A DNA stretch of 64,000 bases, taken from contig OY728122.1 in the NCBI GenBank assembly GCA_963277665.1, positions 1,547,290,868 to 1,547,354,867 of the forward strand. The letters are read 5' to 3'. Made by a program: the position numbers and the translations under genes. Every line of letters begins with the position of its first letter. Positions within the stretch are counted from its first letter, which is position 1. The notes under the pieces are model-generated. The model was given only the letters and a program-made list of their open reading frames with translations, did no database searches and was not told the origin of the DNA. Below, in pieces: positions 1 to 14,099 of the stretch. The DNA is from Viscum album. Lineage: Eukaryota > Streptophyta > Magnoliopsida > Santalales > Viscaceae.

Positions 1-980
1 TTTGATGAATAGTGAAAAACAATGTGTAAATGCTTAAAATCGACTTTTTATTTAATTAATTTGATATTTTATTTTAATTTATTTTATGTCAAAATAAACA
101 AATAATACCTTTATATGTTCAATTTTATTCATGGGGTTGTTTTATAATAAGTTTTTATATAAATGTTTTTATTAAACTTTTTATCTTCTATTACCCACCT
201 TCTAGGAGCATTTTCAAATTTTCATAAAACATAATTTTAATGCTTCTATTAGTTGAATTTCAAAATTTTGAGATGAAAAATTGACATCATTAAGTAAAAT
301 ATGGTTCAATTATATGAAAATAATATTTTTTGAATAGTAACATTTGACTTTTAATTACCACGATTAAAAGTAAATAGGGTAATTAAGGGTAAAAATGATA
401 TTGTAATTACACTAAAAAATGACATAATTGAATTGGATAAGTGTAATTGGAACAAAAACAACCTTATAAATAAAATATGATCCTCTTTGGTCCACCTGGA
501 TTATATTAGGAAATTTAATTATATTTTATTTAAAGAAGATTTAAAATAGTTAAATTCAATGTTTAATAACTAAACAATTTTTGATATAAGAATTAACACT
601 ATATGAATTATATTATAAATATTCATTAAAATGAAAAATAGATTTCATGAATAATCGTGTTTTATTTATAATTGTCAGACATTATATAATTTAATTTATT
701 TATGACACAATGAAGATGAAGTAATTACATTAATAATAAAATATTTAAATAATTGATATTTTAAATATCCACATAAATGTAAATTCAGACTTATGATGAA
801 TTCCACTAATTTTATAGGTTAATATTACTTGTTATTGTTTATTAAATAAATTTTATTTTAATTGATAAAATTTTTATGGCTTTCAAAAAATAAAATACTA
901 AATAGTGTCAAAACTGAAATAATTGAGTGTTTAAAACAAATACTATATTATTAATTGAAATAATATTCATAAAAATCTAA
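1..980. other. AT-rich DNA with no recognised feature
   Basis: Very AT-rich sequence with short A and T runs. I see no open frame of useful length, no transposon protein motif and no clear terminal repeat here. It is probably old, decayed repeat DNA, but nothing in the sequence identifies it. Confidence 0.5.
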
Positions 981-1020
981 GGTTCGTCCATAAGACTTAT
1001 ATAATGTAATATATATTAAT

Positions 1021-1054
1021 AATAAACCACTTGGGGTTCTCTTGGTGGTTTATT
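1021..1054. repeat. Perfect 10-bp inverted repeat
   Basis: AATAAACCAC at 1021-1030 pairs with GTGGTTTATT at 1045-1054 across a 14-base loop. It lies near the left part of the LTR-like block. A decayed small transposon end or an LTR promoter element are both possible. Confidence 0.6.
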
Positions 1055-1220
1055 GTATGTTTATTAACCATATAATATAAAAATACAAAGAGACATGTTA
1101 AATGTAAAACTGAGTAACTAAGAGTTAAGTCTAAATGATATGGTTAATATGGTGACCTAAACCTATCTAAATCCTATTTTTTGATAGTTTTTCAACCGAT
1201 ACCCACCTTATTTTCAAAAT

Positions 1221-1257
1221 AAATCATTTTCGAGCAATTTGGAAACGAAAATGATTT
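1221..1257. repeat. Perfect 12-bp inverted repeat upstream of a TATA-like box
   Basis: AAATCATTTTCG at 1221-1232 pairs exactly with CGAAAATGATTT at 1246-1257, with a 13-base loop. It contains one of the few CG dinucleotides nearby and sits about 50 bp before the TATA-like sequence. It may be a promoter element of the old LTR. Confidence 0.65.
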
Positions 1258-2716
1258 AAAAAAAATAATATTTCAAGCTTTCCCTAAAGTGACCCTCACC
1301 TCTATTATAAAATGGCACTTCACCTTCTCTTAATTTCACACCTAGAAACCATTTGGCTCGGTCAAACCCTAACCAAATATCTTCCCAAATTTCCCCCCTT
1401 CATCATAGAGGCCTTACTTTGATTAGAAAATCGACATAAGGATCCTTTTTGATCAACTCAAAATGAAACTCGTGAAAAAGATATAATAATATCACCACCC
1501 TTTTTCAAGTTCTTTTCTTCTTCCACATCTTCTTTATTTGATGATTCCATAAAAAAATAATAAATCTAGAACATTATACATACTATGATGTTATTATAAA
1601 TATGGTACAACAATATTAGTTATTCTATCCATCCAATAAATGACCTTCTCGAAAAAATTAAGGTAAGAATGTATTTTTTTAACTTATACGGTGGGTGAAA
1701 CTATATTCCACAGTTATAAATTATTCGAAGCATCCCAAGCAAGATAATAAGAATATTTTAAAAATAAATGTTGTCTTTTATAATTATATGAATTTTAGAT
1801 GATTTCAAAATAGAAGAAGATACTTCTTTTCAAAGAGTCCTGATTTCATCTATGTCAACATCCTTTGATGAATTTTAAGCTTGTTTGAAGTTGATTTATT
1901 ATGATACAAATATAACATATTATATTGAAGGTTTTGTGGTATGTTTAAATGTGGATGTGTTATTTTTACTCTATTAATTTTTAATGGATAATGTATTGAC
2001 ATTTCATATGCATTTTTTAATAAAAATATTTCTGATATGTTTAATCCTATTCATATGAGGAATGTATTGGACACAGAAAGTAACAGGTGGATCCCGCTAT
2101 ATCTCCTCGATGAATCGGTAGGTCTCATGGTACAAAATAGTGTCTTGGAACAAGGCCATCACAAAATATTATTTGTTTTCTTGGCATAAGGATGTGTCTA
2201 TGTAGTTATATAGTTTATCATTATGCATTCCATCATTAAGAAGTTGGATATTTATATTACATGTGATAATTGGACTAGTAGAATATCCATGTAAATAAGT
2301 AAATGAAATTATATGATTTATATTTGCCATATTATGAAGTTTTTCATGTTAAAAAATGTTGTGTTTTATTCTTATAAATTGCCTTAAATGTTTATGCTTA
2401 TTCTTTAATTTTTATGCTATATTGTTTTCCTTTCTAAGCATCTGAGCTCATTCCTTTCGATGTTGTATTTTTTCCAGGATGCGAAGAAGTATATTATAAC
2501 TGAACTAATAGTATATTCTATGGGATGAATGTGGTCAATGGAGAGAACTTTGTTGTCGTTTTTAATTTTAAAATATAATGTAATACTTATGAATGTATAT
2601 AGCACTTCCAAGCCAACTAAATAGATCAGTCTTTTGGGATTTTGATCCCTTGTGATCATGTCAATGTTATGTAATAATTCACCGAATCTGGGTAATTGGG
2701 GTCAGGGAGTTACATG

Positions 2717-5700
2717 GATCTTAAAAAAATGAACTTCCTTCTCTTTTCATAAATATATTTCTAAATAATAAATAAAAAATGAAACCTATTGTTCTCCAAA
2801 TTGAGTAGAAGAAATATCACCTCAATTTATCATTTGAGATAGTTTTTTATCTAAACATGAATTTATAGATTTCATCATTTCAGTTAAATTTTTTTCTTTA
2901 TAATTCTATGAAATTGATATTCTGTTGAAGAAATATAAAAAAATTATTTGGACATTATATGAATATTCTAGGACTTTTATAAGCAGGATGATACATTTCA
3001 TTCTGAAATTTTTTTGATGATGCCTCATATTCTTGAAACTGAAATAAAAATTAGTTATTTTACATCATAATATTTTAAAAATACATTATCACATAATAAA
3101 ACCTATTTTGAAATGAGACGTTACTAAGATGAATAAAATTTCCAAGTAAATTAAACTTAAATAAAAATATTATTTGAAAAATTAAATTAAGAATATTTTT
3201 TTTATAAGCCATTTTTTATAATAAAGACAAATACATTATGATCTACTTGAATTATAAATTATCAGACTATATTTTTAGGTATGATATATACAGTAATTTA
3301 TTAAGAAACTAAATTTCATTCAAAAATTGTATCATAAAATTATCATTATAATTAGTCTAATAAATATTTTAATAGATTAATTTATTATATAAAATAATAG
3401 ACTGATAAAATTTAAGTATTATAAGTATTTTTTCTCCCTAATATATAAAATAGGTAGTGAATTTAAATCAAATAATAAAATGGAATGCAAAAAAATCATA
3501 GATTAATAGTTCAAGATTTCATGTACTCTCCACATAATTGAAATATACATAAGATTTATTTTTTAACATAATGATTTTATATTGAGGACTAGTGGTATAT
3601 ATATGTAATATATCAAATAAATGTTCCATTTATTACTCATATAATTTTAGTTTTTCCAATTTTAGAAATTAGTGTATTAGGAAAAAATGATTCTACTCTT
3701 AGTGGAATATTTACAATTAAAGATAAATAATTATTTTGAAAAATAAATACTATTAATTGAAAAAATATGGGGTTTTATAAAATAAAATTCATTTTCATAG
3801 TGTTAATTAATTACTCAATATAAATTTCTTACTATAGGAATTTTATTTTAGATAAAAAAAGGGAAAAAATAATTTCTAAAAACTCTTTGTTTCTCATCAT
3901 TATACCTATTCCTAGATTAAAAATATGAAATTTATTTTCTTCCATGAGTCTGTTATAAATATATTTCTAGGTTAATTAGCATAAATGATATTGTTTTAAA
4001 GTATCATATAATTATAGTATTTACATAATTTTATTTGAACAATAATCATAAGATAATTTTGATTTTGATTCTAAAATATGGATTTTATACATTTTTTATC
4101 TTAAAAAAATGATGTTATTTTACAATATTCCTACGATCTGTATTTGAAGGATAATTTGTTTTTGAATCATAAAACAAAATTTATATATTTTATCCTAAGA
4201 TAAATTTTCAGAATCATAATTACATTTTTATATCTCATCATCAAAAGCTATAAGACCCAGATTTACACTTTCTCATCAATACTCAGCAGTAGAGTTTATG
4301 GTAGATTCATCCAATGACCGAGAAGTATCCATTTTATCATAAGTATCAAAATAGTTATTTATTATGAAATTATAACATTTCCTTTTGTAATGAGGTTTCT
4401 AAAGTGATTTAACAAAAGAAAATTTAGTCTTTTCATGAACTATATCCTATCATTCAAATAATCTATCATTTTTTCATTTTATTCCTCCTCTTTTATTGTT
4501 TTTTAAATGTTTTAGTAAGACATGAATATTATTCAATTGAATTTGGGTGAAATGAATTATATGATTCATGAATTATTTTTCAATGTTAAAATTCTATATA
4601 TTTTGTAGTAATATGATTTTATAAATCATTCTATATCATAGCTATATATATTATCAATGTACCAATCTATTATTTTCATCTGTAATTATTTTAGTTGTTT
4701 AGATAATAAATATAAATTATTATTACATTCCATATAGAAGGTAAAAGTTATGACATTTTAAATCCTTGTCTAATTGTTTAATTTATTCTCTTATGACTAT
4801 AATATCATTTAATGCTTCTATCAATCGAGCATTCATCTGAGTAATGTATTCATATTCAAGAATCGAGAAAATATAAAATTTCAATATTTTTGTAATGTGT
4901 CTTAACATTCCATAATTATTAATTCCATCCTTAGAAATAAAAATAGTTTTTTAAAATTTTATATGAATTAACACCATATGAAACTCCATTAAATTCATAT
5001 GTTCTATACCACATATGAAAGAATTCATTTCTATTAGTGTATGATCATAATATTTTTTATGATCATTATTCAATTTTTCTAAATCACCGTCATGAATTTA
5101 ATAAGGCTTTACAATATAAAAATAAACATATATTTAAATATTCTATAATTAAATAAAAGCATTTAATTTCCATAATCCATAATTATCACCATTAAAATTG
5201 GATAGATGAATCATCAACATACATTCTCTGAGATCCACCACTGAGAGTAAAATTTCTATGGATAGCTAACATAGTCGTGTTATATCCAATGGAAATATTA
5301 TATATTCCATAAGATCCCAAAATACTAAGGATTCTTGTTTGTATCACATAGAGAGATAATATTAATGGATTTATTATATTTTGATTATATCACAACCAAT
5401 GATATATCTTGTTATATTATAAGGGATATGAAAAAGACTCAAGGGGCATGAATTGTGTTTCATTAAAACATGATGGAAAAAAAATTATTATTGACATGGA
5501 AAGATCCATTATTTATCTCTTAGATAAAACCGATATGTAGATATAAATAATGGAATAGAACCCATTGATATATATAGGTTCAAGGATAAAAGATACTTTA
5601 GTCCAATACAGAAATTCTCTATCCATAAGAATAGTATTTTTCAATTGTTATCCGATTCTATCTGGACTTCTACTATATATGAATATAGTTGGTAACTTCC

Positions 5701-8700
5701 AATTAATGCTTTTATAAAGCCTTCCATTTTTGTTACAAGGAACCAAAAACAAAACATAATAGATTAAGAATATGACACTCCATCATTGTTTTAGTTTGAG
5801 AATCCAATACTCTAAAACCAATAATATATCAGGATATTGATATTGAAACAACATTGGAACATAATTGTAGAAACTACAATCAATTAATTATGATCTTCAG
5901 AAGAACAAAGAAGTAGAAAAATTTACAATGAAAAATATACCTTCTTAAGAAATCATATGAGAAAAATCAAAATATTTGATTTCATATATATGAATATATA
6001 GTGTATCTCTGATAAAAATTAATTTTTAATAATAGGAAAATATTAATATTAAAATATAGAATCATAAAAATTGGAAAACAAGAATGGATTAAAACATTCA
6101 TGTCTCAAAATTGAATCATTATAGATAAAGATTTATTTTTGGTATATTTTAAACACTCACACATATATAAGATATAACAAACATGGTATTTATCACAATG
6201 GTCAAATATTATTCATGTAAAACGGGACATGAAATATCATATGATTAATTGAAAATAATTTAATTTCAAAAATTTAAAAAAATTTGCATCATACCATATA
6301 TATAGGAATCACAAATAATATTGGACAATAGCCATTGAATCACTCATTAAATAACATTAATGAAATATTTATTTCAAGCGAGGATAAAATGGAAAATGTG
6401 GAAATAAACCAAATTTTAAATCATCAAATTGAACCATGTCTAATTTTTTTCTGGATAGCGGTAAACAAAAAATGTATGGTCGATATCATAAATTTGATTA
6501 CAAAGATATAGATGTGGGAAAATAAACTTATTTCTAAAATATAAGGTTTCTCAAAAAATTTGGGATTCTGATCGATCCTTTTACTTGAAATATAGGGTTC
6601 CCAGAACATATATTCCACATAAAAATATTGGGTATGAGTAGTCTCTCTATATCACATATAGAACTCATACAGAATACAATCCCTTTAATAAAAAAATATT
6701 CTACTAGGGATTAATGATTAAATATTCTTCTAGAATAAGAATAATTATTCTAGTAATAATATCTAGATATCCATAAATGAAATATTATGAGAACTAAAAA
6801 TGTCATTGTTTATAAGAAAACAAATTAAAAGTAAATTAACGAAATTGTTAAACAAACACATTCTCATCGATATCATCTTCCATCAAATTTGAATAAAAAC
6901 CACCAAAACTATGTGTAGTGGACTACAATGTCATTAACCTATGTAATTTGATTACTGTCCACACATATTACTTCTAGATGTAGTAATATATTTAACATAT
7001 GAGTATTAATATATTTACATAATTATACATTTATAATTATAATATTACAACTACCTCCGAACCTTCAAATCCTTCCGAAAACGTTTACATCACTCATGCA
7101 TACGTATGAACTACCACCTCCACAAAGCATTGTTACATGAATGGTAATGAGGCTAGATGAAATGAATTTATAATATATATAAGACATAAATATTATTCTT
7201 GAAAGGTTAATTATTATTTATCTTCCTCTTTCAATCTATTAAAATAAAGAAATAAGTGTTCATGTATACATACGACATACTATCTCCATGAATAGTTTAA
7301 TTAATTCTTTTATTTATAACACTTATAGATGATTGTAAATAAGTATGTAATGAATATATATGATATTTAAATAAATATAAATATTTTATATATGATGTAA
7401 ACATAACCAATTTATACATACCAAATCAATCAAACCAAAACATAGATGAAAAACAATGTTGTTATCATGTAGAATATTTATTTTTAAATTAATTTTTAAT
7501 AAACTGGTGTAAAATATATACATTAAATCATTCATGGTATGATTAAAATGCGTATTTTTCAAAAATATATTTATAATAAACATATTTATATTATGGTGTA
7601 GGTTTAAATAGGGTGGAAGGAAGTCGAAACATGAGTTAATGGATTTTCATCTCCCATTTATTTATGTGGGATACAAGCCTTATTCACCACAAAATTCATT
7701 TATATGGTGTATATTTTTACAATTAAATTTTTTATTACTCTACCAAATAATTTTTTTTATATAAATATCCATATATTTTTTATTCATTCATGGATTTTAT
7801 AATTAAAACATTAAAAATTAATTAAGGGTTTTATGATACAATCTCAATATTTAATAGAATTATTTAGGATTACTCTTTTGAAAATGAAATATTATGATAT
7901 TTGTCTTAAGAAACTAATTAATTTTATTATATTATAGTAATTTCATTAAAAATCATATTTTACATTCATTATCAACTCATTAATTTCACAAGATACTAAA
8001 TGAATATTTTTAGGAAAATATAATTTATTTGTCTCATTGGTTGTAAATACATTAATTTCTATTCCATATTATCTAAATTATTTTCCGTTTTTTTTAATAT
8101 CATGAAAATATTTTTAAATTAATACTTTCATATGAATTATTTTTTAAAAAATGTTAAAAAATTATTCTTCTTTCCCTTTTCCGATTAATGTACTATTTAA
8201 ATTTTTGAAAAATTGTGAATAGAAACATTATTTTTTCTTACACATCATGGTGAAAATTTTCCACCATTATGACCAACAAATTTTTTGAAGATTACATTAC
8301 ATGTTATCAAATATATTTTTAAATAAATATGCCCTTAGGTTTGTAGAAATTTTTTAAATGTTAATAAATATATTTCAACGTTTGATGGGTATTTTACTGA
8401 AGACATGTTCTAAATGATCACTTAAAATAATTTTTTCATCTAAAATGGAATCCTTTGATATTACCGAATCCCTTGAAGAAATATAATAAAATTATTCAAT
8501 TCCAATTCATTCTATTAATGTTATATGATTTTAATGAAAATATGTTTACAAAAACCATTTCTTTTCAATGGGAAATGTTATATTGAAATAGTTTAAAGTT
8601 TATAAAACCAAATTCTTTTCCATGAGATGATAATATGTTTATGAAAGTAATATTTTTCATGGGATCTAGTATGATTAATGTTTTAAGATATTTTTTTTTT

Positions 8701-11700
8701 CATATCACTATTATTTTCATTATGTATTTTTTTCCCAAAATTATATAACACTCCAATTCATTGGTTACAGATTGATATCTCATGAGTTTAGAAGATATAT
8801 GATTGAAAGTGAACCCAATTCAGTAAGGGATTTTTTCATCGATGATAGTCTTGGGAGTGATCCTTGACTATAATGACGTATTGTAGAGTGAATCTATTAC
8901 ACTATGTTATTTTGGGAAATGATCATTTAATAATATGTAAATGATTTTTATTTCTATGTGTATGCCACAAATATACATCTTATTACCATGTTATACTCTC
9001 ATAGATCTGGATATTTGGTTATTCTAAGATTCATGTCTTATTAAATTCCCATATTTATACCATGAATTAGTATTATGATCTTTGATATGTGGGGTATGGT
9101 TTTTAAATTTCATTCCCATGATCAAATAACCTTATTATCATTTCATGATTATATTCTCATTGAAATATCACTTTTTTACCCACACTGAGAATCTGAGCTC
9201 ACCCTTTCTTGTGATTCTTTTCATCGTTTTATGAAGGGAGTTTTTATATATGATCATTTCAAGAAGAGTGATACTTATTAAGAACATAGTGAGAGATGAT
9301 TTAATTCACTTATGAACCATTTATTTATGTATCCATGTTTTTAAAAGCCACATTACCTATAATACTATGGAATAAATCATACTGTTATGTAATAATTATT
9401 CCACTAATAGATGTAATATCTATGAATGAAAATCATGGGTCAATATCATATAATAAATTACATAACCAATTGAACATAAATTGTTTCAATTAAATAATTA
9501 TGTAATTTATAACAAACTAATAAATGGAGTAGGAGAAAAATATCATGGAATTGAAATCAAAATATTATAAACTTTATGGTATTATAATATGTTATAGAAA
9601 TTATTTAGTGGATATAACTTATAATTTTTTTTTTCAGAACACAATTTACCCCATGATAAATATATATGAAATTGAGACATAGAAACCCAAACCATGACAT
9701 TTTATTTCCTCAAACATGCTTTAACTTCCTCTATTACAATAATAAATATCTTAGGAAATAATTATAAAACTATACTAATACCTAAAAATATTTATAATTT
9801 TCATTTATAATAGTTATCTATATTTGTATTGGAAATTTTCTAACTATATTCCAACATTATGTGTTTATATTTTTGATAGTTTATACTAGTTTTGAAGAAG
9901 AATGGTTTTTATTTCTAATTCATAAAAAGGATCCATATTCCATTGTAATTAAATTTACCATAATTGATGAATTATAATTATTTTTGACGTTTAAGTTTCA
10001 ATTTAAATGTTTTTCATTATTTATCCTTGATGATGAAATCAATATAAATCTAAATTTAATTATTTTATGAACCATCGAATGGCGTTCTCTAAATTAAATA
10101 GTTAAATATTTATTTATATATTCAAGAACAAGTAAAATATCTATTTAAAATTAATATTCATTATATAATTTTCTTTAATTTTTCGTATTCTTTTGTGATT
10201 TTTTTGTCTTATTAGGGTATCAATTTAAAAAAACACAAATATACAATGGGTAATTGGTCATTATTTGGTGATTTAGTGGTAATATAATTCTATTAAAAGC
10301 ATAGTCATTATATATAGTGATTTTTACCATTATATATCATTATTTGATGATGATATACTAATTTTGAAAGGATATGAATACATTACATAACATATATCAA
10401 CAGTTATTTTCAATTTAGTTTGATTACATGAGATTCTTAATTTTATAGCGATTGTTTATCATTCAAATACTTACTAGGTTTTTTAATTTCTAAAAAAATA
10501 GTTTTTTTAAATTGAATTTATCCTTAAAACCCATTCTCATTATTGGTGATCAAATCAAATAACAAAATTGATTATTCCAGAGAGATGGTTGTCTACACAT
10601 ACACCTGGTTTATTATTTCATTTTATTGAGAATTAAAAAAATTGCAAGACTTTTTAAATTTCATAATTTAATATATCAGAAATATATATTAATTTTCATC
10701 TTAGTAACTAAATTTTTTGGTGGTGGTGTAAAATGAATCATTTACTATCATAGAGGTTGTTGATCATACCACAAATGATTCATATTTTCATTTTCCACTA
10801 TAGAAAATGGGACGACTATTAATACATATAACATCATTATCATAACATTAAAAAATAATATATTTTTTATTATTTTTTTAATATAACAATTTTCAAATAT
10901 ATTTTATGAAGAAAAAAACATATAAAATATTTCTTTAAGGAAGATTAGTTAGATATCTACACATAATTTTTTACGTTATATCTATTTTAGAAGGTATTAA
11001 ACCATTTTGGGATGTCATTTTGAAAATAGAAAAAAAATGGGGGATAAGGGTCTCGAGGAGTCGATTGGGTTCATTTTATATAGATATACTTTTTTTCTGT
11101 CTGATAGTATGTAAGGAGTGTAGAGACCATTTTATATGTGAAAATTTATTTCATTTTTGTAAAAACAAAAAATATTTCAACACATAGAAGTCGCAACTAA
11201 GGAAAATATATTCCAAACAGTGTAATAATGGAGAGTACATAGATTCAGGCCCTGAAACACATCTGGTGAAAAATAAAAAATACAATTATAAAATGTCATT
11301 TCCTTTCTCTATTAGTATACAAATTTTTACCATTAAGGTTTTAACCATGGTTATAAGTATTTATAATGGTATTTTTTTCATTATCCCTAAAAATTAAATG
11401 GTTCTTATTATACACTTTATTCCAATGTATTCCAAATATAATATGAATTTTTAGATTATATTTATAATGGGATTCAAATTAAATTTAAAATAATAAATGT
11501 ATAATGTATTGGAATAAATTTTTAACACATGTAACATATGTTTCACAATGTAAAATATGCGTTTATAAAAATAAAACAAAAATTTTAAAATTGTAAATTT
11601 AGATATTAAATAAATGTTTTGTATTATAAAATGTTTTCATAAATATATAATTCAAATTTACATACTTAAAATATAATAAAAATATTTTATTTATAAGAAT

Positions 11701-14099
11701 TTTATTTTGGACTATTCACTGAAAATTAAGTATTTTATAAAAATCATTAAAAAAGTCTTTAGAAATTATATCTAAGATAAATCCAAAATAAATTCAATTT
11801 TTTCAATTTATTATCATAAAAATTTTAAATTATTTATCTAAAAAGAAAAAAAATCGTGAAAAACAGTTTTTAGAAAATTAATCATACTATATTCAGTATT
11901 TCTTCCTATAAATCACTAATTAATCCACTGTTAATATATATTGTTATTATAGAATATAAATAAACATATTTCCTTTCAATGAAATTTCAATTTTTTAAAA
12001 ATAATTATTTTAAACATAAATCGAATTTAGGAAAAATGATTCTTAAAATTTTAAATATTCATGAAATATCTATACAATTGAATATTTTTTTAAAATTTTA
12101 TATACTCTAAATTTATATTAACATTACCCATTTTTATATTTGACTCTGACATAATCATCATATAATTTTAATCCTAGATTCAGGTGGTGATTCCTTGAGC
12201 TTTAATTTTGTTTAAATCTCCATGAGCATAAACATCTTCAATATATAGTTATGATTGAACCTTAATTTCTAATGATATACATGGTCATGGTCAAAGGTAA
12301 CCCCATGTGAGGCTACCTACCATATGAGAATAGAAAAATGGTCATAATAATGAATACATAGGCTTCCATATTACTTTTATTATTACATTTTTTATTTTTT
12401 GATATGGTTACTTCAATTTATATCAGCTAATTTAACCTTCATATATAAAATTAAAAATATTGCCAGTTTTTTTATTTTCAAATTGATATTATGTATAAAA
12501 CATGAAATTTATTATATTGTTTAATTTATGAGAATATAAATCAAAATAACATTATAATGATTTTTTTTAGTATGACTGGGTTTTTTCTATTAAACTAACT
12601 ATAAAACATCATCTGATTAATCTTTAGGAGAAACATATAAGATAATATCAACTCATTGAATATTTACAACATTCAAGACTACTAAAAGAATAATTTGGAT
12701 GAATTTCTTAGTAATAACATACTTTAACTCACAAATGAAATTCAATCCTCCAAATATATTTGAAAAAAATAAAACACCTTCTTAATCCCATTTGAAATTA
12801 TTTCACCCTCTTTGTATTATTTGGAATGAAAATCATTTGTTATTTTTAATAGATTTTTCATTCCATAATATCACAAACTTTCTCAAATATATTTATCTTG
12901 TAACCATGTTGATGGATAAAAATGTGTATTTCATAGAATTATATCTCTTAGTTAATAGAAACAACATAGATGTTATTTTGATGTACCCACCTCAAGAAAT
13001 TAATGATATATTTTCTCCCTATTATTTAGAAAAGCCGATCCTATTTTTATTATATATTAAAATAATTCAGGGACATTTGGATAAAGAGTTTCACCAATCT
13101 AACATTCTGATTAGATAATCAATGTCTTAGTGGCGTAACATATGATATGATCTATTATTTAAGAGGGAAATAGTGAACATGAAATTTCATTTATAATTCA
13201 TTGAATCAATCCCTAGGAACTAAATTAGTGAAAAATTCTTCAATATGATTTCTTTTTGAATTATTCTCCATCCATATCTATCAATTTGAAATTTCCTCCT
13301 CAAATAAATGAGACCATATACTAATATGTTTTCATTTATAATGTCGAACCATGTTATATGAAAACCATTTCATTTTTTTAAAATAATACATCTAAATTAT
13401 TTTCACCATTAACATTCATGGATTCTTATTGGAATTTTATCCATAATATTTTAGTAGAAGCATTTATGGAAGAAACCTATTATAAATCTAAGAAACACAT
13501 TTTTTTAGTTTTTTCTTATTATGCTAATAGGCAAAGCTATTTTCTAAAAATAATGTTACACCAATCATTGAATTTATATCATCAGATTCAGATACCTAAT
13601 TTGATTCCAAAAATATATTTTTCATTAACTCATCACATCACTGGTACATCAAGACATTGTATAATGTTTTATTAATAGTCCTAATTTTTTTTATCATACA
13701 TCAAGTGTGATTCCATTGGATCACATTGATATCTGGAACAAAATGAGATTTTATACACAATATACATCTGAGATGATGTTAGACAGAATAAACATACAAT
13801 TATCTTCTAGAATTCTCCTTGGTTATCACTTTTTCTAAACTCATATCTTCTCAAATTTACATCAATAATGATATAAGTATACATTTACATTGAATATTAT
13901 TTTTGAAACTACCTCAAGATCTCATCGACATAATTTTACAATAAAATGATGATATATCATTAATTATTTTAAATTTTATTTCCCATGAAAGAAATTCATG
14001 AATTGAAATTTTGATGTGGTATTCATACATATTTGAGATCTCCTTAAAAAGAATTATTTTTATCACTATCAATGAATATATGATTAATATAAAATATCT
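2717..14099. other. Unassigned AT-rich region, decayed repeats
   Basis: This long stretch has no open frame above about 110 codons and no transposase, polymerase or host-gene motif I could recognise on either strand. Local features are A and T runs and scattered short palindromes. A block near 9175-9230 with a GAGCTCACCC motif and a following T-rich stretch resembles the R-U5 part of gypsy LTRs, as near 2445, but I could not set boundaries. The short open frames (for example 12,792-13,118) have AT-driven composition and no family features, so I treat them as chance. Confidence 0.5.

Larger units (their letters stand above)
980..2716 (+). repeat. LTR-like block, possibly a solo or 5' LTR of an old gypsy element
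   Basis: Three signs suggest the remains of a long LTR on the plus strand. There is a TATA-like box (TATTATAAAATGG, about 1304-1316) followed by a pyrimidine-rich leader. A GAGCTCA-type motif near 2445 is followed by a T-rich stretch, as is common in the R-U5 part of plant gypsy LTRs. The block ends GGGGTCAGGGAGTTACA (about 2699-2715), a form typical of plant gypsy LTR 3' ends. The next bases, TGGATCTTA, could be a ruined tRNA primer site. The left edge is not defined and no partner LTR was found, so this is a tentative call. Confidence 0.35.

Noticed and set aside
12792..13675. Plus-strand open frames of 108 and 85 codons as host genes
   Set aside because: Composition is driven by AT content, and no motif, splice context or homology is evident.
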